DNA from: Paraburkholderia sp. Ac-20340
Lineage (GTDB): Bacteria; Pseudomonadota; Gammaproteobacteria; Burkholderiales; Burkholderiaceae
Assembly: GCF_017104965.1 (NCBI RefSeq)
Contig: NZ_JAAGPR010000029.1
Coordinates: 1 to 64,000, forward strand
Direction: 5' to 3'
DNA: 64,000 bases
Made by a program: the position numbers and the translations under genes. This document shows positions 50,254 to 58,363 of this stretch, piece by piece (within the stretch, counting starts at the first letter, position 1; each line of letters opens with the position of its first letter). The notes under the pieces are model-generated. The model searched no databases. It had not been told where the DNA came from and saw only the letters and a program-made list of their open reading frames with translations.

Positions 50254-52194
50254 ATGAATTTTCCGCTTCCGCCTCCCGAGCGGCCGCAGTTCGGCCACGC
50301 TCACGCGACGCCCGGCAGCCGCCGCAACCGCGTGTTCCCCCCGAGCACGCCGACCGTCCACACGCTCGCCTCCGTCATCACCGGCGTGGTGGTCGTCTGC
50401 GGTCTGTACTTCGGCCGCGCGGTGCTGATTCCGATCACGCTTTCGGTGCTGCTGAGCTTTCTGCTCGCGCCGCTCGTCAACGCGCTGCGCCGCCTGCGCC
50501 TGCCGCAGTTCCTGTCGATCATGATCGCCGTGCTCGCCACCGTGCTCGCGCTGGCGGGCGTGAGCGCGCTGATCGGCGCGCAGGTCGTGCAGCTTGCCGC
50601 CGATCTGCCGCAGTATCAGGAAGCCATCGAGCAGAAAATCGAGACGGTGCAGGAAAAGACCGTCGGCCGCGCCGATTCGCTGATGACGCGCGCCGCCGCC
50701 GCATTGCAGCGCGTGACGCCCACGCCACCGCCCGCGCCGCCCCAGCCGCGCGGGCGCGCCGCGCGCAATCAGCCGCAGCAGCCGATGCCAGTCGAGGTCC
50801 ACACGCCCGCGCCCACGCCGATGCAGCTCGCGCAGAAAGCGTTTTCGCCGGTCATCGCACCGCTCGAAACCGGCTTTATCGTGCTGGTGGTGACGATCTT
50901 CATCCTGCTGCAGCGCGAGGATCTGCGCGACCGGCTCATCAGTGTGTTCGGCTCCGACGATCTGCACCGCACGACGACCGCCATCAACGACGCCTCCGAG
51001 CGTCTGTCGCGCTACTTCGTCGCGCAACTGGGCGTGAACGTTTCGGTGGGCGCGGTGCTCGCGGTGGGGCTGGCGGGCATCGGCGTGCCGGGCGCGCTGC
51101 TGTTCGGCGCGTGCGCGGCGCTGCTGCGTTTCGTGCCGTACATCGGCATCTGGATCGCCGCCGTGATGGCCACGATTCTGGCCGCCGCGATCCAGCCGCA
51201 ATGGACCATGGCAGTCTGGACGCTGATCTTCTTTATCGTCGTCGATGTGGTGGCGGGGCAGTTCGCCGAGCCGATGCTCTATGGCCGCCGTTCGGGTCTT
51301 TCGCCGCTCGCGGTGGTGGTGGCGGCCATTTTCTGGAGCTGGCTCTGGGGGCCGATCGGTCTGGTTTTGTCGACGCCGCTGACGCTGTGCATCGTCACGC
51401 TCGGCCGTTACGTGGATCGATTGAATTTTCTGACCATCCTGCTCGGCGATCAGCCCGCGCTCACGCCCGCGCAAACCTGCTACCAGCGTCTGCTCGCCGA
51501 CGATCCGCATGAGGCGCTGTTGCAGGCCGACCGCCTGCTCGCCGATATGCCGCTGATCGATTACTACGAACAGGTGGTGTTCGAAGGGCTGCGGTTCGCC
51601 CGCAACGACGTGCTGCGCGGCGTGCTGCCGGCCGAGCAGCTGGCGCGCATCAATCAGGCGCTGCTCGATATCGTCGAAGATCTCGAATCCGTCGACGATT
51701 CGCGCCACGCGGCGCTGGAAGATGCGAATGCGCGCCGCAATGGCGATGCCGTCGATGCGCCGCTGGACGTGCCGCACGACGGCCGCGCCGTGCTGTGCAT
51801 TCCGGGGCGCGGCGCCTTCGACGACGTGGTGGCCGCCATCGTCTGCCAGTTGCTGATGCGCGCGCGCATTCCCTGCACGGCGACCACCTACGACGACGTG
51901 CGCAACACGAAAGCGGGCATGGTGGATGCGCTGGATATCCACGCGATTTGCGTGGTGTCGCTCGATGCCGCGGAATCGCCGCCGTACCTTCGCAACCTGG
52001 TGCGGCGCGTGCGCGAGCGGGCGCCTGCCATGCCGATCATCGTCGGCGTGCGGGCGATGCGTCGCGACGAAGGCATGGGGATTGCCACCGACGATGCCGG
52101 TACGCATCTCGCCGCGACGCTGCGCGATCTCGTGGAGGAGTGCGGCACGGCGCTGACGCGCCAGCCGGAGGCGGCCGCGCGACAACAAATGTGA
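50254..52194 (+). CDS. AI-2E-type (UPF0118) membrane transporter with cytoplasmic C-terminal domain
   Basis: A 646-aa protein. Residues 35-395 form the AI-2E/PerM domain with about 8 TM helices (SVITGVVVVCGLYFGRAVLIPITLSVLLSFLLAPLVNALRRL, VSVGAVLAVGLAGIGVPGALLFGACAALLRFVPYIG, RRSGLSPLAVVVAAIFWSWLWGPIGLVLSTPLTLCIVTLGRY). A Pro-rich insert lies at about 155-190. A 240-aa C-terminal cytoplasmic extension (QTCYQRLLADDPHEALLQADRLL; later GRAVLCIPGRGAFDDVVAAIVCQLLMRARI, resembling a nucleotide- or cobalamin-binding Rossmann fold) is extra. The start is uncertain: ATG 50254 is used; ATG 50182 is possible. The substrate is unknown; the AI-2 label is historical. Confidence 0.82.
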   Translation: MNFPLPPPERPQFGHAHATPGSRRNRVFPPSTPTVHTLASVITGVVVVCGLYFGRAVLIPITLSVLLSFLLAPLVNALRRLRLPQFLSIMIAVLATVLALAGVSALIGAQVVQLAADLPQYQEAIEQKIETVQEKTVGRADSLMTRAAAALQRVTPTPPPAPPQPRGRAARNQPQQPMPVEVHTPAPTPMQLAQKAFSPVIAPLETGFIVLVVTIFILLQREDLRDRLISVFGSDDLHRTTTAINDASERLSRYFVAQLGVNVSVGAVLAVGLAGIGVPGALLFGACAALLRFVPYIGIWIAAVMATILAAAIQPQWTMAVWTLIFFIVVDVVAGQFAEPMLYGRRSGLSPLAVVVAAIFWSWLWGPIGLVLSTPLTLCIVTLGRYVDRLNFLTILLGDQPALTPAQTCYQRLLADDPHEALLQADRLLADMPLIDYYEQVVFEGLRFARNDVLRGVLPAEQLARINQALLDIVEDLESVDDSRHAALEDANARRNGDAVDAPLDVPHDGRAVLCIPGRGAFDDVVAAIVCQLLMRARIPCTATTYDDVRNTKAGMVDALDIHAICVVSLDAAESPPYLRNLVRRVRERAPAMPIIVGVRAMRRDEGMGIATDDAGTHLAATLRDLVEECGTALTRQPEAAARQQM

Positions 52195-52273
52195 CAGTCA
52201 CGCTGGCGTCACATTCATGTCTGATGATATGCGCCCCTGTGCCCCTGGTTGCGGCATCACTAGGAGACATGAA

Positions 52274-52513
52274 TTGTTGAGCCCTCACGAGTTCGCCACG
52301 CTGATGTTGATCCGCCACGCGCCGGAACAGATCGACATGAACCGTCACGAACTCGACACCCTGCTTGAACGCCAGCTCGTCGCGCTCGAAACGCGCGCCG
52401 AGGGACTGTGCCTGCCGTCGCTCACGACCGCGGGCCATTCGTTGCTCGCCGCGCTCGGCCGCGTCGAGCCCGTGCGCGTGATGCACGACGATATGAGTTT
52501 CGATACGCATTGA
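52274..52513 (+). CDS. Small protein of unknown function
   Basis: A 79-aa protein: LSPHEFATLMLIRHAPEQIDMNRHELDTLLERQLVALETRAEGLCLPSLTTAGHSLLAALGRV. It looks like a compact helical or winged-helix-sized domain. I recall similar small Burkholderia proteins annotated without function, some mislabelled as SecA. The start is TTG 52274, with AGGAGA 6 bp upstream. An ATG at 52269 is too close to that SD and opens only a 3-codon frame (Met-Asn-Cys-stop). The downstream neighbour starts 98 bp later. Confidence 0.6.
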   Translation: MLSPHEFATLMLIRHAPEQIDMNRHELDTLLERQLVALETRAEGLCLPSLTTAGHSLLAALGRVEPVRVMHDDMSFDTH

Positions 52514-52611
52514 GGCGGATTAAGACCGCGCAGCCGGCGGGCGATGATCAAGCCCGCATAGAATGGGCGTCCGTTCAAAACATGCCGGGCTCGCCGGCCG
52601 TTTCCCCGCCG

Positions 52612-53037
52612 ATGAACCGTCTTTCCCTCGCACTGACATTCGCGCTCAACGCCGCTTTGCTTGCGGCGTCGCTTGATCTTGCCCACGCCGCCGATCTAGA
52701 TCGCAGCGACCCCGACCGCGCGCAGATTCTGGCGGCCGCGCACCGAGATCGCAAGGAAGACGGGCGCTACATCGTGCTGGAGATGGTCAAGACGGGCGAC
52801 GTGGCTTTTCTCTGTGCGGCCATCCGTTTGCCGCAAGGCTCGATCGAACAGACCGACGATGCAATCGACATCGATCTGCTTGCGTTCCAGAAGACAGCCG
52901 GAGTCTGGAAGAACGTTGCGAGCGCAGCCAATTTCAGCGCAATCCCGCTCGATCGCGAGGCCTGCGCACCGGAAGGGCACGCATTCAAGACCCGCGCCAG
53001 CATCATCGCGTTCATCAAGCGCTTCAGCGGGCCCTGA
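52612..53037 (+). CDS. Small secreted protein of unknown function
   Basis: A 141-aa protein with signal peptide (LSLALTFALNAALLAASLDLAHA, cleavage after about residue 25). The mature part RSDPDRAQILAAAHRDRKEDGRYIVLEMVKTGDVAFLCAAI and WKNVASAANFSAIPLDREACAP suggests a small NTF2- or DUF-type periplasmic domain with one possible disulphide. I do not recognise the family. ATG 52612 was chosen for the signal peptide; an upstream ATG at 52582 would add ten residues. Confidence 0.6.
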   Translation: MNRLSLALTFALNAALLAASLDLAHAADLDRSDPDRAQILAAAHRDRKEDGRYIVLEMVKTGDVAFLCAAIRLPQGSIEQTDDAIDIDLLAFQKTAGVWKNVASAANFSAIPLDREACAPEGHAFKTRASIIAFIKRFSGP

Positions 53038-53070
53038 CGTACGCACTACGCGCTCCGTCCGCGCAAAAAA

Positions 53071-53095
53071 AATCGCCGGCGGTTGCCCGCCGGCG
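53071..53095. terminator. GC-rich hairpin with A-run (terminator-like)
   Basis: A 9-bp stem CGCCGGCGG/CCGCCGGCG (53074-53082 and 53087-53095), loop TTGC. It is preceded by eight A, so on the minus strand the stem is followed by a T-run, 240 bp downstream of sad. On the plus strand it may mark the end of the upstream secreted-protein gene, without a T-run. Confidence 0.5.
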
Positions 53096-53274
53096 CTCAA
53101 TCTTCGACTCTGCATGGTCCCTGAATGAACGGGGACAGGGTATGGTGCGCGGCGCACGAACCGGCAAGTCGGTCGATTCGCTGCCGTGCTCCATGACCTG
53201 ATTAACGGTCATCGCGACAAAAGGTTGAATTCGGAAAAACCCGCTCGCTCGCTAACCCTGGCAGGGCCAGAATC

Positions 53275-53321
53275 GGTAAAAAATACCTTCCAGGAAGGCG
53301 CAAAACGTATTCGCGCCTTCC
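53275..53321 (-). terminator. Terminator of the sad gene
   Basis: A perfect 9-bp stem (GGAAGGCGC, 53293-53301, with 53313-53321) lies 11 bp past the sad stop. A TATTTTTTACC tract follows on the minus strand. Confidence 0.6.
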
Positions 53322-53331
53322 GTCGGACTGC

Positions 53332-54723
53332 TTAGCGGCGATCCACCCAGACCGTCTGGATGTTGCAGAACTCGTGCAGCCCGAAGCTCGACAGTTCGCG
53401 CCCGAAGCCGCTCTTCTTCACGCCGCCCACCGTCACGCGCGGATCGGTCGCCACGTCGCCGTTGATAAAGACCGCGCCCGTTTCGATCTGCGCCGCCATT
53501 GCGTTCGCGCGCTCGACGTCGGCCGACCAGATCGTGCCGCCCAGACCGAATTCGCTGTCGTTGGCCAGTTCGACCGCGTGCTGCGCGTCGCGCGCCACCA
53601 CGATCGCCGCGACCGGCCCGAACAGTTCTTCCTTGAACGCCGTCATGCCCGGCTGCACGTCGGCGAGAATCGTCGGCGCGTAGTAGTTGCCCGCGCCTTC
53701 GATCTTGTTGCCGCCCAGCACGAGGCGCGCGCCTTCGGCGATCGAACGCTCGACCTGGTGGTGCAGTTCATCGCGCAGGTCGTAACGCGCCATCGGGCCG
53801 ATAAAGGTGCTGTCCTCGCGCGGCGCACCCACGCGCAGCGCCTTCACGGCTTCGACGAAACGCGCTTCGAATTCGGCGGCGATGCTTTCCTCGACGATCA
53901 GGCGCTTGGCCGCGAGGCACACCTGGCCGGTATTGCCGTAGCGGCCCAGCACGGCGGAGCGCACGGCTTCGTTCAGATCGGCATCGGCGAGCACGATGAA
54001 GGCGTCCGAGCCGCCCAGTTCGAGCACGCACTTCTTGAGCGCCGCGCCCGCCTGCTGCGCGATGGCCGCACCGGCACGCACGCTGCCCGTCACGGCGATG
54101 GCGGCGATGCGCGCATCGGCGATCACCGGCGCGACGCGCTCGGGCGGCAGGTTCAGCACTTCGAAGGCGCCTTCCGGCAGGTCGGTGGCGGCGAGCGCGT
54201 CGCGCAGCAGATAGGCGCTGCCCATCACGTTCGGCGCGTGCTTGAGCACGTACGTGTTACCCGCGAGCAGCATGCTCACCGCGCCGCGCAGCACTTGCCA
54301 GATCGGGAAATTCCACGGCATGACCGCGAGGATCGGGCCGAGCGGACGGAATTCCTGACGCGCGACGCCGCTTTGCACCGGCGCGTTGAGCGGCGCGAGC
54401 ATGGCCGGGCCGTTTTCGGCGTACCACTCGGCCAGCGCCGCGCACTTCTCGACTTCGCCGCGCGCCTGCACGACGGGCTTGCCCATTTCGTCGGCGATCA
54501 TGTTGGCGAAGACCTGCTTGCGCTCGCGCAGCACGTGCGCGAGTTGCACCAGCACGGCGGCGCGCTGGGCGACCGGCGTGTCGCGCCAGGTGCGCGCGGC
54601 GCTGGCCGTGCGCACGAGCGCGGCTTCGACGGCGACTTCGCTGTCGAACGCATAGGTGGCGATGATGTCGCCGTTGGCGGGGTTGCGCGAGACGGCGCCG
54701 GTCGTGTCGATGTGTGCGGTCAT
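53332..54723 (-). CDS. sad: Succinate-semialdehyde dehydrogenase, Sad (YneI) type
   Basis: A 463-aa aldehyde dehydrogenase that follows E. coli Sad/YneI (462 aa) through most of its length: EVEKCAALAEWYAENGPAML, RPLGPILAVMPWNFPIWQVLRGAV, LLAGNTYVLKHAPNVMG, AVTGSVRAGAAIAQQAGAALKKCVLELGGSD with Glu235, RYGNTGQVCLAAKR with catalytic Cys269, GGVKKSGFGRELSSFGLHEFCNIQTVW. It oxidises succinate semialdehyde to succinate using NAD(P)+. Start ATG 54723 has AGGAG 8 bp upstream; the frame extends 19 codons without support. It is divergent from a ptrR-like regulator, as in enterobacteria. Confidence 0.92.
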   Translation of the reverse strand: MTAHIDTTGAVSRNPANGDIIATYAFDSEVAVEAALVRTASAARTWRDTPVAQRAAVLVQLAHVLRERKQVFANMIADEMGKPVVQARGEVEKCAALAEWYAENGPAMLAPLNAPVQSGVARQEFRPLGPILAVMPWNFPIWQVLRGAVSMLLAGNTYVLKHAPNVMGSAYLLRDALAATDLPEGAFEVLNLPPERVAPVIADARIAAIAVTGSVRAGAAIAQQAGAALKKCVLELGGSDAFIVLADADLNEAVRSAVLGRYGNTGQVCLAAKRLIVEESIAAEFEARFVEAVKALRVGAPREDSTFIGPMARYDLRDELHHQVERSIAEGARLVLGGNKIEGAGNYYAPTILADVQPGMTAFKEELFGPVAAIVVARDAQHAVELANDSEFGLGGTIWSADVERANAMAAQIETGAVFINGDVATDPRVTVGGVKKSGFGRELSSFGLHEFCNIQTVWVDRR

Positions 54724-54832
54724 GCTGGGCTCCTGGCAGGAAACATGAGATGGGATGAGCCACAGCATACGAGCTGGCAATGCTCAGTAAAAGTGAATAA
54801 TATTGAACAAATTGTTCTCTGGGAGAGAGGGT

Positions 54833-55711
54833 GTGGAGCTGGCTCAATTGCAGATCTTTCGCGAAATCGCCGATGCAGGCAGCGTGCAGGCCGCCGCGCT
54901 GCGGCTGCATCGCGTGCCGTCCAATCTCACGACGCGGCTCAAGCAACTGGAAGAAGAACTGGGGGCGGAACTCTTTATCCGCGAAAAGATGCGTCTGCGG
55001 CTGTCTGCGACAGGCGCGGCGTTTCTCGACTACACGCGCCGCATCCTCGATCTCGCCGACGAAGCGAAACTCTCGGTTGCCGGCGACGAACCGCGCGGCG
55101 TGCTGCCGCTAGGCTCGCTCGAAAGCACGGCGGCTGTGCGCATTCCGCCGGTGCTGGCGGCGTTTCATCAGCGCTATCCGGAAGTGGCGCTCGATCTGTC
55201 GACCGGGCCGTCGGGCAAGCTGATCGATCGCGTGCTCGAAGGCGAACTGGCCGCGGCTTTCGTCGACGGGCCGCTTTCGCATCCGGCGCTCACGGGCGTG
55301 CCGGTGTTCAACGAGGAACTGGTGCTGATCTCGGCGGTGAACCGCGCGCCCATCAAGCGCGCGCAGGACGTGAACGGCGCGAACATCTACGCGTTCCGCT
55401 CGAACTGCTCGTATCGGCGAATTTTCGAACGCTGGTTCGAGGAGGATTGCGCGGCACCTGGGCGCGTGTTCGAACTGGAGTCGTATCACGGCATGCTGGC
55501 GTGTGTTTCGGCGGGCGCGGGGCTCGCGCTGCTGCCCGCGAGCATGCTGGAAAACATGCCGAGCCGCGCTTCGGTGATGGCGCACACGTTGCCGGTTTCC
55601 GTGCGCAATGTGTCGATCCATCTGGTCTGGCGGCGCGATCTGCGCGCGCCGGCTGCGCTGCGTCGGCTGGTGGACATGCTGGAAGCGCAGGCGCTGGCCG
55701 CCGCGCAGTGA
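54833..55711 (+). CDS. ptrR: LysR-type regulator PtrR (YneJ)
   Basis: A 292-aa LysR regulator very similar to E. coli YneJ/PtrR: LAQLQIFREIADAGSVQAAALRLHRVPSNLTTRLKQLEEELG (HTH), LGSLESTAAVRIPPVLAAFHQRYPEVALDLSTGPSGKLIDRVLEGEL, NIYAFRSNCSYRRIFERWFEEDCAAPG, ESYHGMLACVSAGAGLALLP. In E. coli PtrR controls sad and responds to putrescine-pathway and stress signals. Start: GTG 54833 with the SD GGGAGAGAGG; the frame opens earlier at TTG 54803, which lacks an SD. Divergent from sad over a 109-bp control region. Confidence 0.9.
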   Translation: MELAQLQIFREIADAGSVQAAALRLHRVPSNLTTRLKQLEEELGAELFIREKMRLRLSATGAAFLDYTRRILDLADEAKLSVAGDEPRGVLPLGSLESTAAVRIPPVLAAFHQRYPEVALDLSTGPSGKLIDRVLEGELAAAFVDGPLSHPALTGVPVFNEELVLISAVNRAPIKRAQDVNGANIYAFRSNCSYRRIFERWFEEDCAAPGRVFELESYHGMLACVSAGAGLALLPASMLENMPSRASVMAHTLPVSVRNVSIHLVWRRDLRAPAALRRLVDMLEAQALAAAQ

Positions 55712-55748
55712 AAAGCGCCCCGGCACGCGCATGCACCCGTGCCGGGGC
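55711..55748. terminator. Terminator between ptrR and the DHA2 efflux gene
   Basis: An 11-bp perfect stem (GCCCCGGCACG, 55717-55727, with 55738-55748), loop of 10. The left side is AAAAGC, so on the minus strand a T-run follows the stem. It ends the efflux gene and probably also ptrR. Confidence 0.6.
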
Positions 55749-55866
55749 CAACCCCAGTCCAGACCGGCTCAGCGAGCGGCCCAGGCAGTCTCGGAGAAGA
55801 CTGGCCGCATCGTAGCAAGCGTGCGCGCAGGCGTGAACGAAGGCTTCGGCATATCGTAATGAACGC

Positions 55867-57333
55867 TCAATCGTGCGGATGCAAGCGGCGATGCAGCGGC
55901 GCCAGCGCCATCGACAGCACCACGCACACGCACAGAATCGCCACCAGCGCGAACATCGACACCTTGAAGCCCGCCGCGTAATCGAGCGCGCCAGGATGCT
56001 CGCCCAGGCGCGCGAAAAAGAGCCCGCCGAGCGTCGCTGCGCCCACGGCCGCGCCGATCTGCAGCATTGCCGTGACCATGCCCGACGCCACGCCCGCACG
56101 CGCCGGTTCGACCTCCGCGAGCACGATCCGCACGACCGAAGGCAGCACCAGACCCTGGCCGATACCCATCGCCGCGAGCCCGACGTAGAAGCCCGTGCCC
56201 GGCGCCGTGGCGCCCGCGAGCGACGCCGCCGTGGCAAGGCCCAGCGCGATCATCGCGTAACCCAGCGTCAGCACCCGATATCCGCCGATGCGCGCCACCA
56301 GACGCGGCATCAACAAGGGACTCGACAGAAAGCCCACGCCGAACGGCAGGATCGCGAACCCCGACGCCAGCGGCGTCCAGTGCAGCCCGCTCTGGAGATA
56401 AATCCCGTAGCTCAGGAAAAACGCGCTGAGCAGATAGAACAGAAACGCCAGCGCCAGACCGAGCGCCACGACGGGATTGCGCAACAGCCGCACGTCGAGC
56501 AGCGGGTCTTTGCCTGCGGCCAGCGTGCGCAGTTCCACGCGCAGCAGCAGGCCGAGCACCGGCACCGACGCCGCAAGGCAGAACAGCATCCACGCGGGCC
56601 AGCCTTCTTCGCGTCCGCGCGTGAGCGGATACACCAGCATCAGCAGAAACAGCGAGAGCAGCAGCGTGCCGGGCACGTCGATGCGCGCGCCGCGCGGCGG
56701 CCGGCTTTCCGGGATAAACCGCCAACTGCCGAGCAGCGCGAGCACACCGATCGGCAGATTGACGAGAAAGATCGCGCGCCAGCCCAGGCCAAACGGATGC
56801 AGGCTGATGAGCGCGCCGCCGCCCAACTGGCCGATCACCGCCGCAACGCCGAACACGAAACCGTACAGCCCCATCACGCGCACCTGCTCGTGCGGCGCGT
56901 AGACGCTGCGGATCGTCGCCAGCACCTGCGGCGCGAGCACGGCGGCGAACAGGCCTTGCAGGATGCGCCCGAGCACCAGCACCGAAGCGCTCGACGCCAG
57001 GCCGCAGAGCGTGGAGGCCAGCACGAAGCCCGCCATGCCGATCATGAACATGCGCTTGCGGCCGTAGAGATCGCCCAGCCGCCCGCCGGTGATCTGCGCG
57101 ACGGCGTTGGCGCACGCGTATGCCGACACCACGAGTTCCAGCTGCGACGGGCTGGCGGCGAGCCCGCGGTGTATCGACGGCATCGCCAGATTGACGATGA
57201 AGTAATCGACTGGCGGCAGGATCGCGCCGATCAGCAGCACCACGAGCGCCCAGCCGGAATGACCGTGCGCGGCAGCGCCGCAAGCGGGTGCCGCGGCCAC
57301 GGGCGGCGCGGCGGTCAGGGTGTTGTCACTCAT
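55867..57333 (-). CDS. DHA2-family (14-TM) MFS drug efflux transporter
   Basis: A 488-aa MFS permease of the EmrB/QacA (DHA2) type with about 14 TM helices. Motifs: ILPPVDYFIVNLAMPSIHRGL in TM1 (motif D1-like), ITGGRLGDLYGRKRMFMIGMAGFVLAS (motif A), VLGRILQGLFAAVLAPQVLA (motif B), GLGWRAIFLVNLPIGVLAL (motif C region). It probably exports drugs or aromatic toxins. ATG 57333 has the SD GAAAGG. It is divergent from a LysR regulator with a perfect palindrome 100 bp upstream. Substrates not predictable. No membrane-fusion protein gene is adjacent. Confidence 0.88.
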   Translation of the reverse strand: MSDNTLTAAPPVAAAPACGAAAHGHSGWALVVLLIGAILPPVDYFIVNLAMPSIHRGLAASPSQLELVVSAYACANAVAQITGGRLGDLYGRKRMFMIGMAGFVLASTLCGLASSASVLVLGRILQGLFAAVLAPQVLATIRSVYAPHEQVRVMGLYGFVFGVAAVIGQLGGGALISLHPFGLGWRAIFLVNLPIGVLALLGSWRFIPESRPPRGARIDVPGTLLLSLFLLMLVYPLTRGREEGWPAWMLFCLAASVPVLGLLLRVELRTLAAGKDPLLDVRLLRNPVVALGLALAFLFYLLSAFFLSYGIYLQSGLHWTPLASGFAILPFGVGFLSSPLLMPRLVARIGGYRVLTLGYAMIALGLATAASLAGATAPGTGFYVGLAAMGIGQGLVLPSVVRIVLAEVEPARAGVASGMVTAMLQIGAAVGAATLGGLFFARLGEHPGALDYAAGFKVSMFALVAILCVCVVLSMALAPLHRRLHPHD

Positions 57334-57434
57334 GACGGACCTTTCTGGAGAGTTGCGCGGGCGCGTTGCAGCGCACCATCGGCAGGCCATTGTGCTATAG
57401 CACGCATCCGGCGGAAAAGCGGGAATAGGTGGTA

Positions 57435-57461
57435 CTATCCATCGACTTATTCGATGGATAG
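57435..57461. promoter_or_regulatory. Perfect 27-bp palindrome (LysR operator) between efflux and lysR genes
   Basis: Perfect 11-bp arms (CTATCCATCGA and TCGATGGATAG) separated by CTTAT. It contains the LysR T-N11-A pattern (ATC-N9-GAT, 57441-57455). It lies 10 bp before the LysR ATG and about 100 bp before the efflux gene, suited to autoregulation plus activation. Confidence 0.7.
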
Positions 57462-57471
57462 CGAGGGCAGG

Positions 57472-58344
57472 ATGCGCGGTTTCGAACTCGACCAGTTGCG
57501 CTCGTTCACGGTGGTGGCGGACGCGGGCAGCCTCACGGCCGCCGCGCCCACGCTGCATCTTTCGCAGTCCACCGTGAGCGAGCAGATGCGCAAGCTGGAG
57601 GCGCGCGCGGGCGTGCCGCTATTCGTGCGCAGCAAGCGCGGCGTCGAGACCACGCCGGCCGGCTCGCGGCTGCTGGAACACGCGCGGCGCATCGTGGCGC
57701 TCAACGAAGCCGCCTTCGACGATGTGCGCGGCCAGGCGATCAAGGGCGAGTTGCGCGTCGCCATCACCGATTACTACCGCACCCACGAAGTGGCGGGCAT
57801 GCTTGCGCGCCTGCGCGAGTGTTATCCGCAGCTGAGCCTGCACGTGAGCACGATGAAAAGCGTGGAGATCGAGCAGGCGCATGCGCGCGGCCAGATCGAT
57901 CTGGGCGTGGTGATGAATATGTCGGTGGGCGCCGTGCGGCCCGCGAGCGGCGACGCGCGCTGGGTGCTGCGCCGCGAGCCTTTGTATTGGGTGGCGTCGC
58001 CTGCGCTGGCGGAATCGCTGCCCGATCCGCTGCCGCTCGTGCTGCTGCCCGGCGACTGCATGCTGCATCAGATCGCGGTGCACGCGCTGCAAGAGCAGGG
58101 CCGCGCGTTCGTGATGGGGCATAGCGCGTCGGGCGTGGCGGGCCTGCAGTCGATGCTGGCGGCGGGGCTGGGCGTGGGCTGCCTGTGCGCGTCGGCGGTG
58201 CCGGACGGCCTGGTGCGCCTGAGCGCGCGCTACCGCTTGCCCGCGCTGCCCGAGGCGGTGTTTTCGCTCACGCCGCCGCTACCCGGCGAAAACGAAACGG
58301 TGACGCAGGCGCGCGAGGTGTTGGCGCGCCAGTTGGTGGTGTGA
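57472..58344 (+). CDS. LysR-type regulator divergent from DHA2 efflux gene
   Basis: A 290-aa LysR regulator. The HTH is FELDQLRSFTVVADAGSLTAAAPTLHLSQSTVSEQMRKLEARAGVPLFVRSKRG (residues 4-57); the co-inducer domain begins near GELRVAITDYYRTHEVAGMLARLRE. ATG 57472 has a GAGGG SD; ATG 57454 is in frame but lies inside the palindrome, so I do not use it. It probably controls the divergent MFS gene. The effector is unknown. It converges on the recombinase gene with 19 bp between. Confidence 0.88.
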   Translation: MRGFELDQLRSFTVVADAGSLTAAAPTLHLSQSTVSEQMRKLEARAGVPLFVRSKRGVETTPAGSRLLEHARRIVALNEAAFDDVRGQAIKGELRVAITDYYRTHEVAGMLARLRECYPQLSLHVSTMKSVEIEQAHARGQIDLGVVMNMSVGAVRPASGDARWVLRREPLYWVASPALAESLPDPLPLVLLPGDCMLHQIAVHALQEQGRAFVMGHSASGVAGLQSMLAAGLGVGCLCASAVPDGLVRLSARYRLPALPEAVFSLTPPLPGENETVTQAREVLARQLVV

Positions 58345-58363
58345 CGGGGCGATGTGAGCGCGC

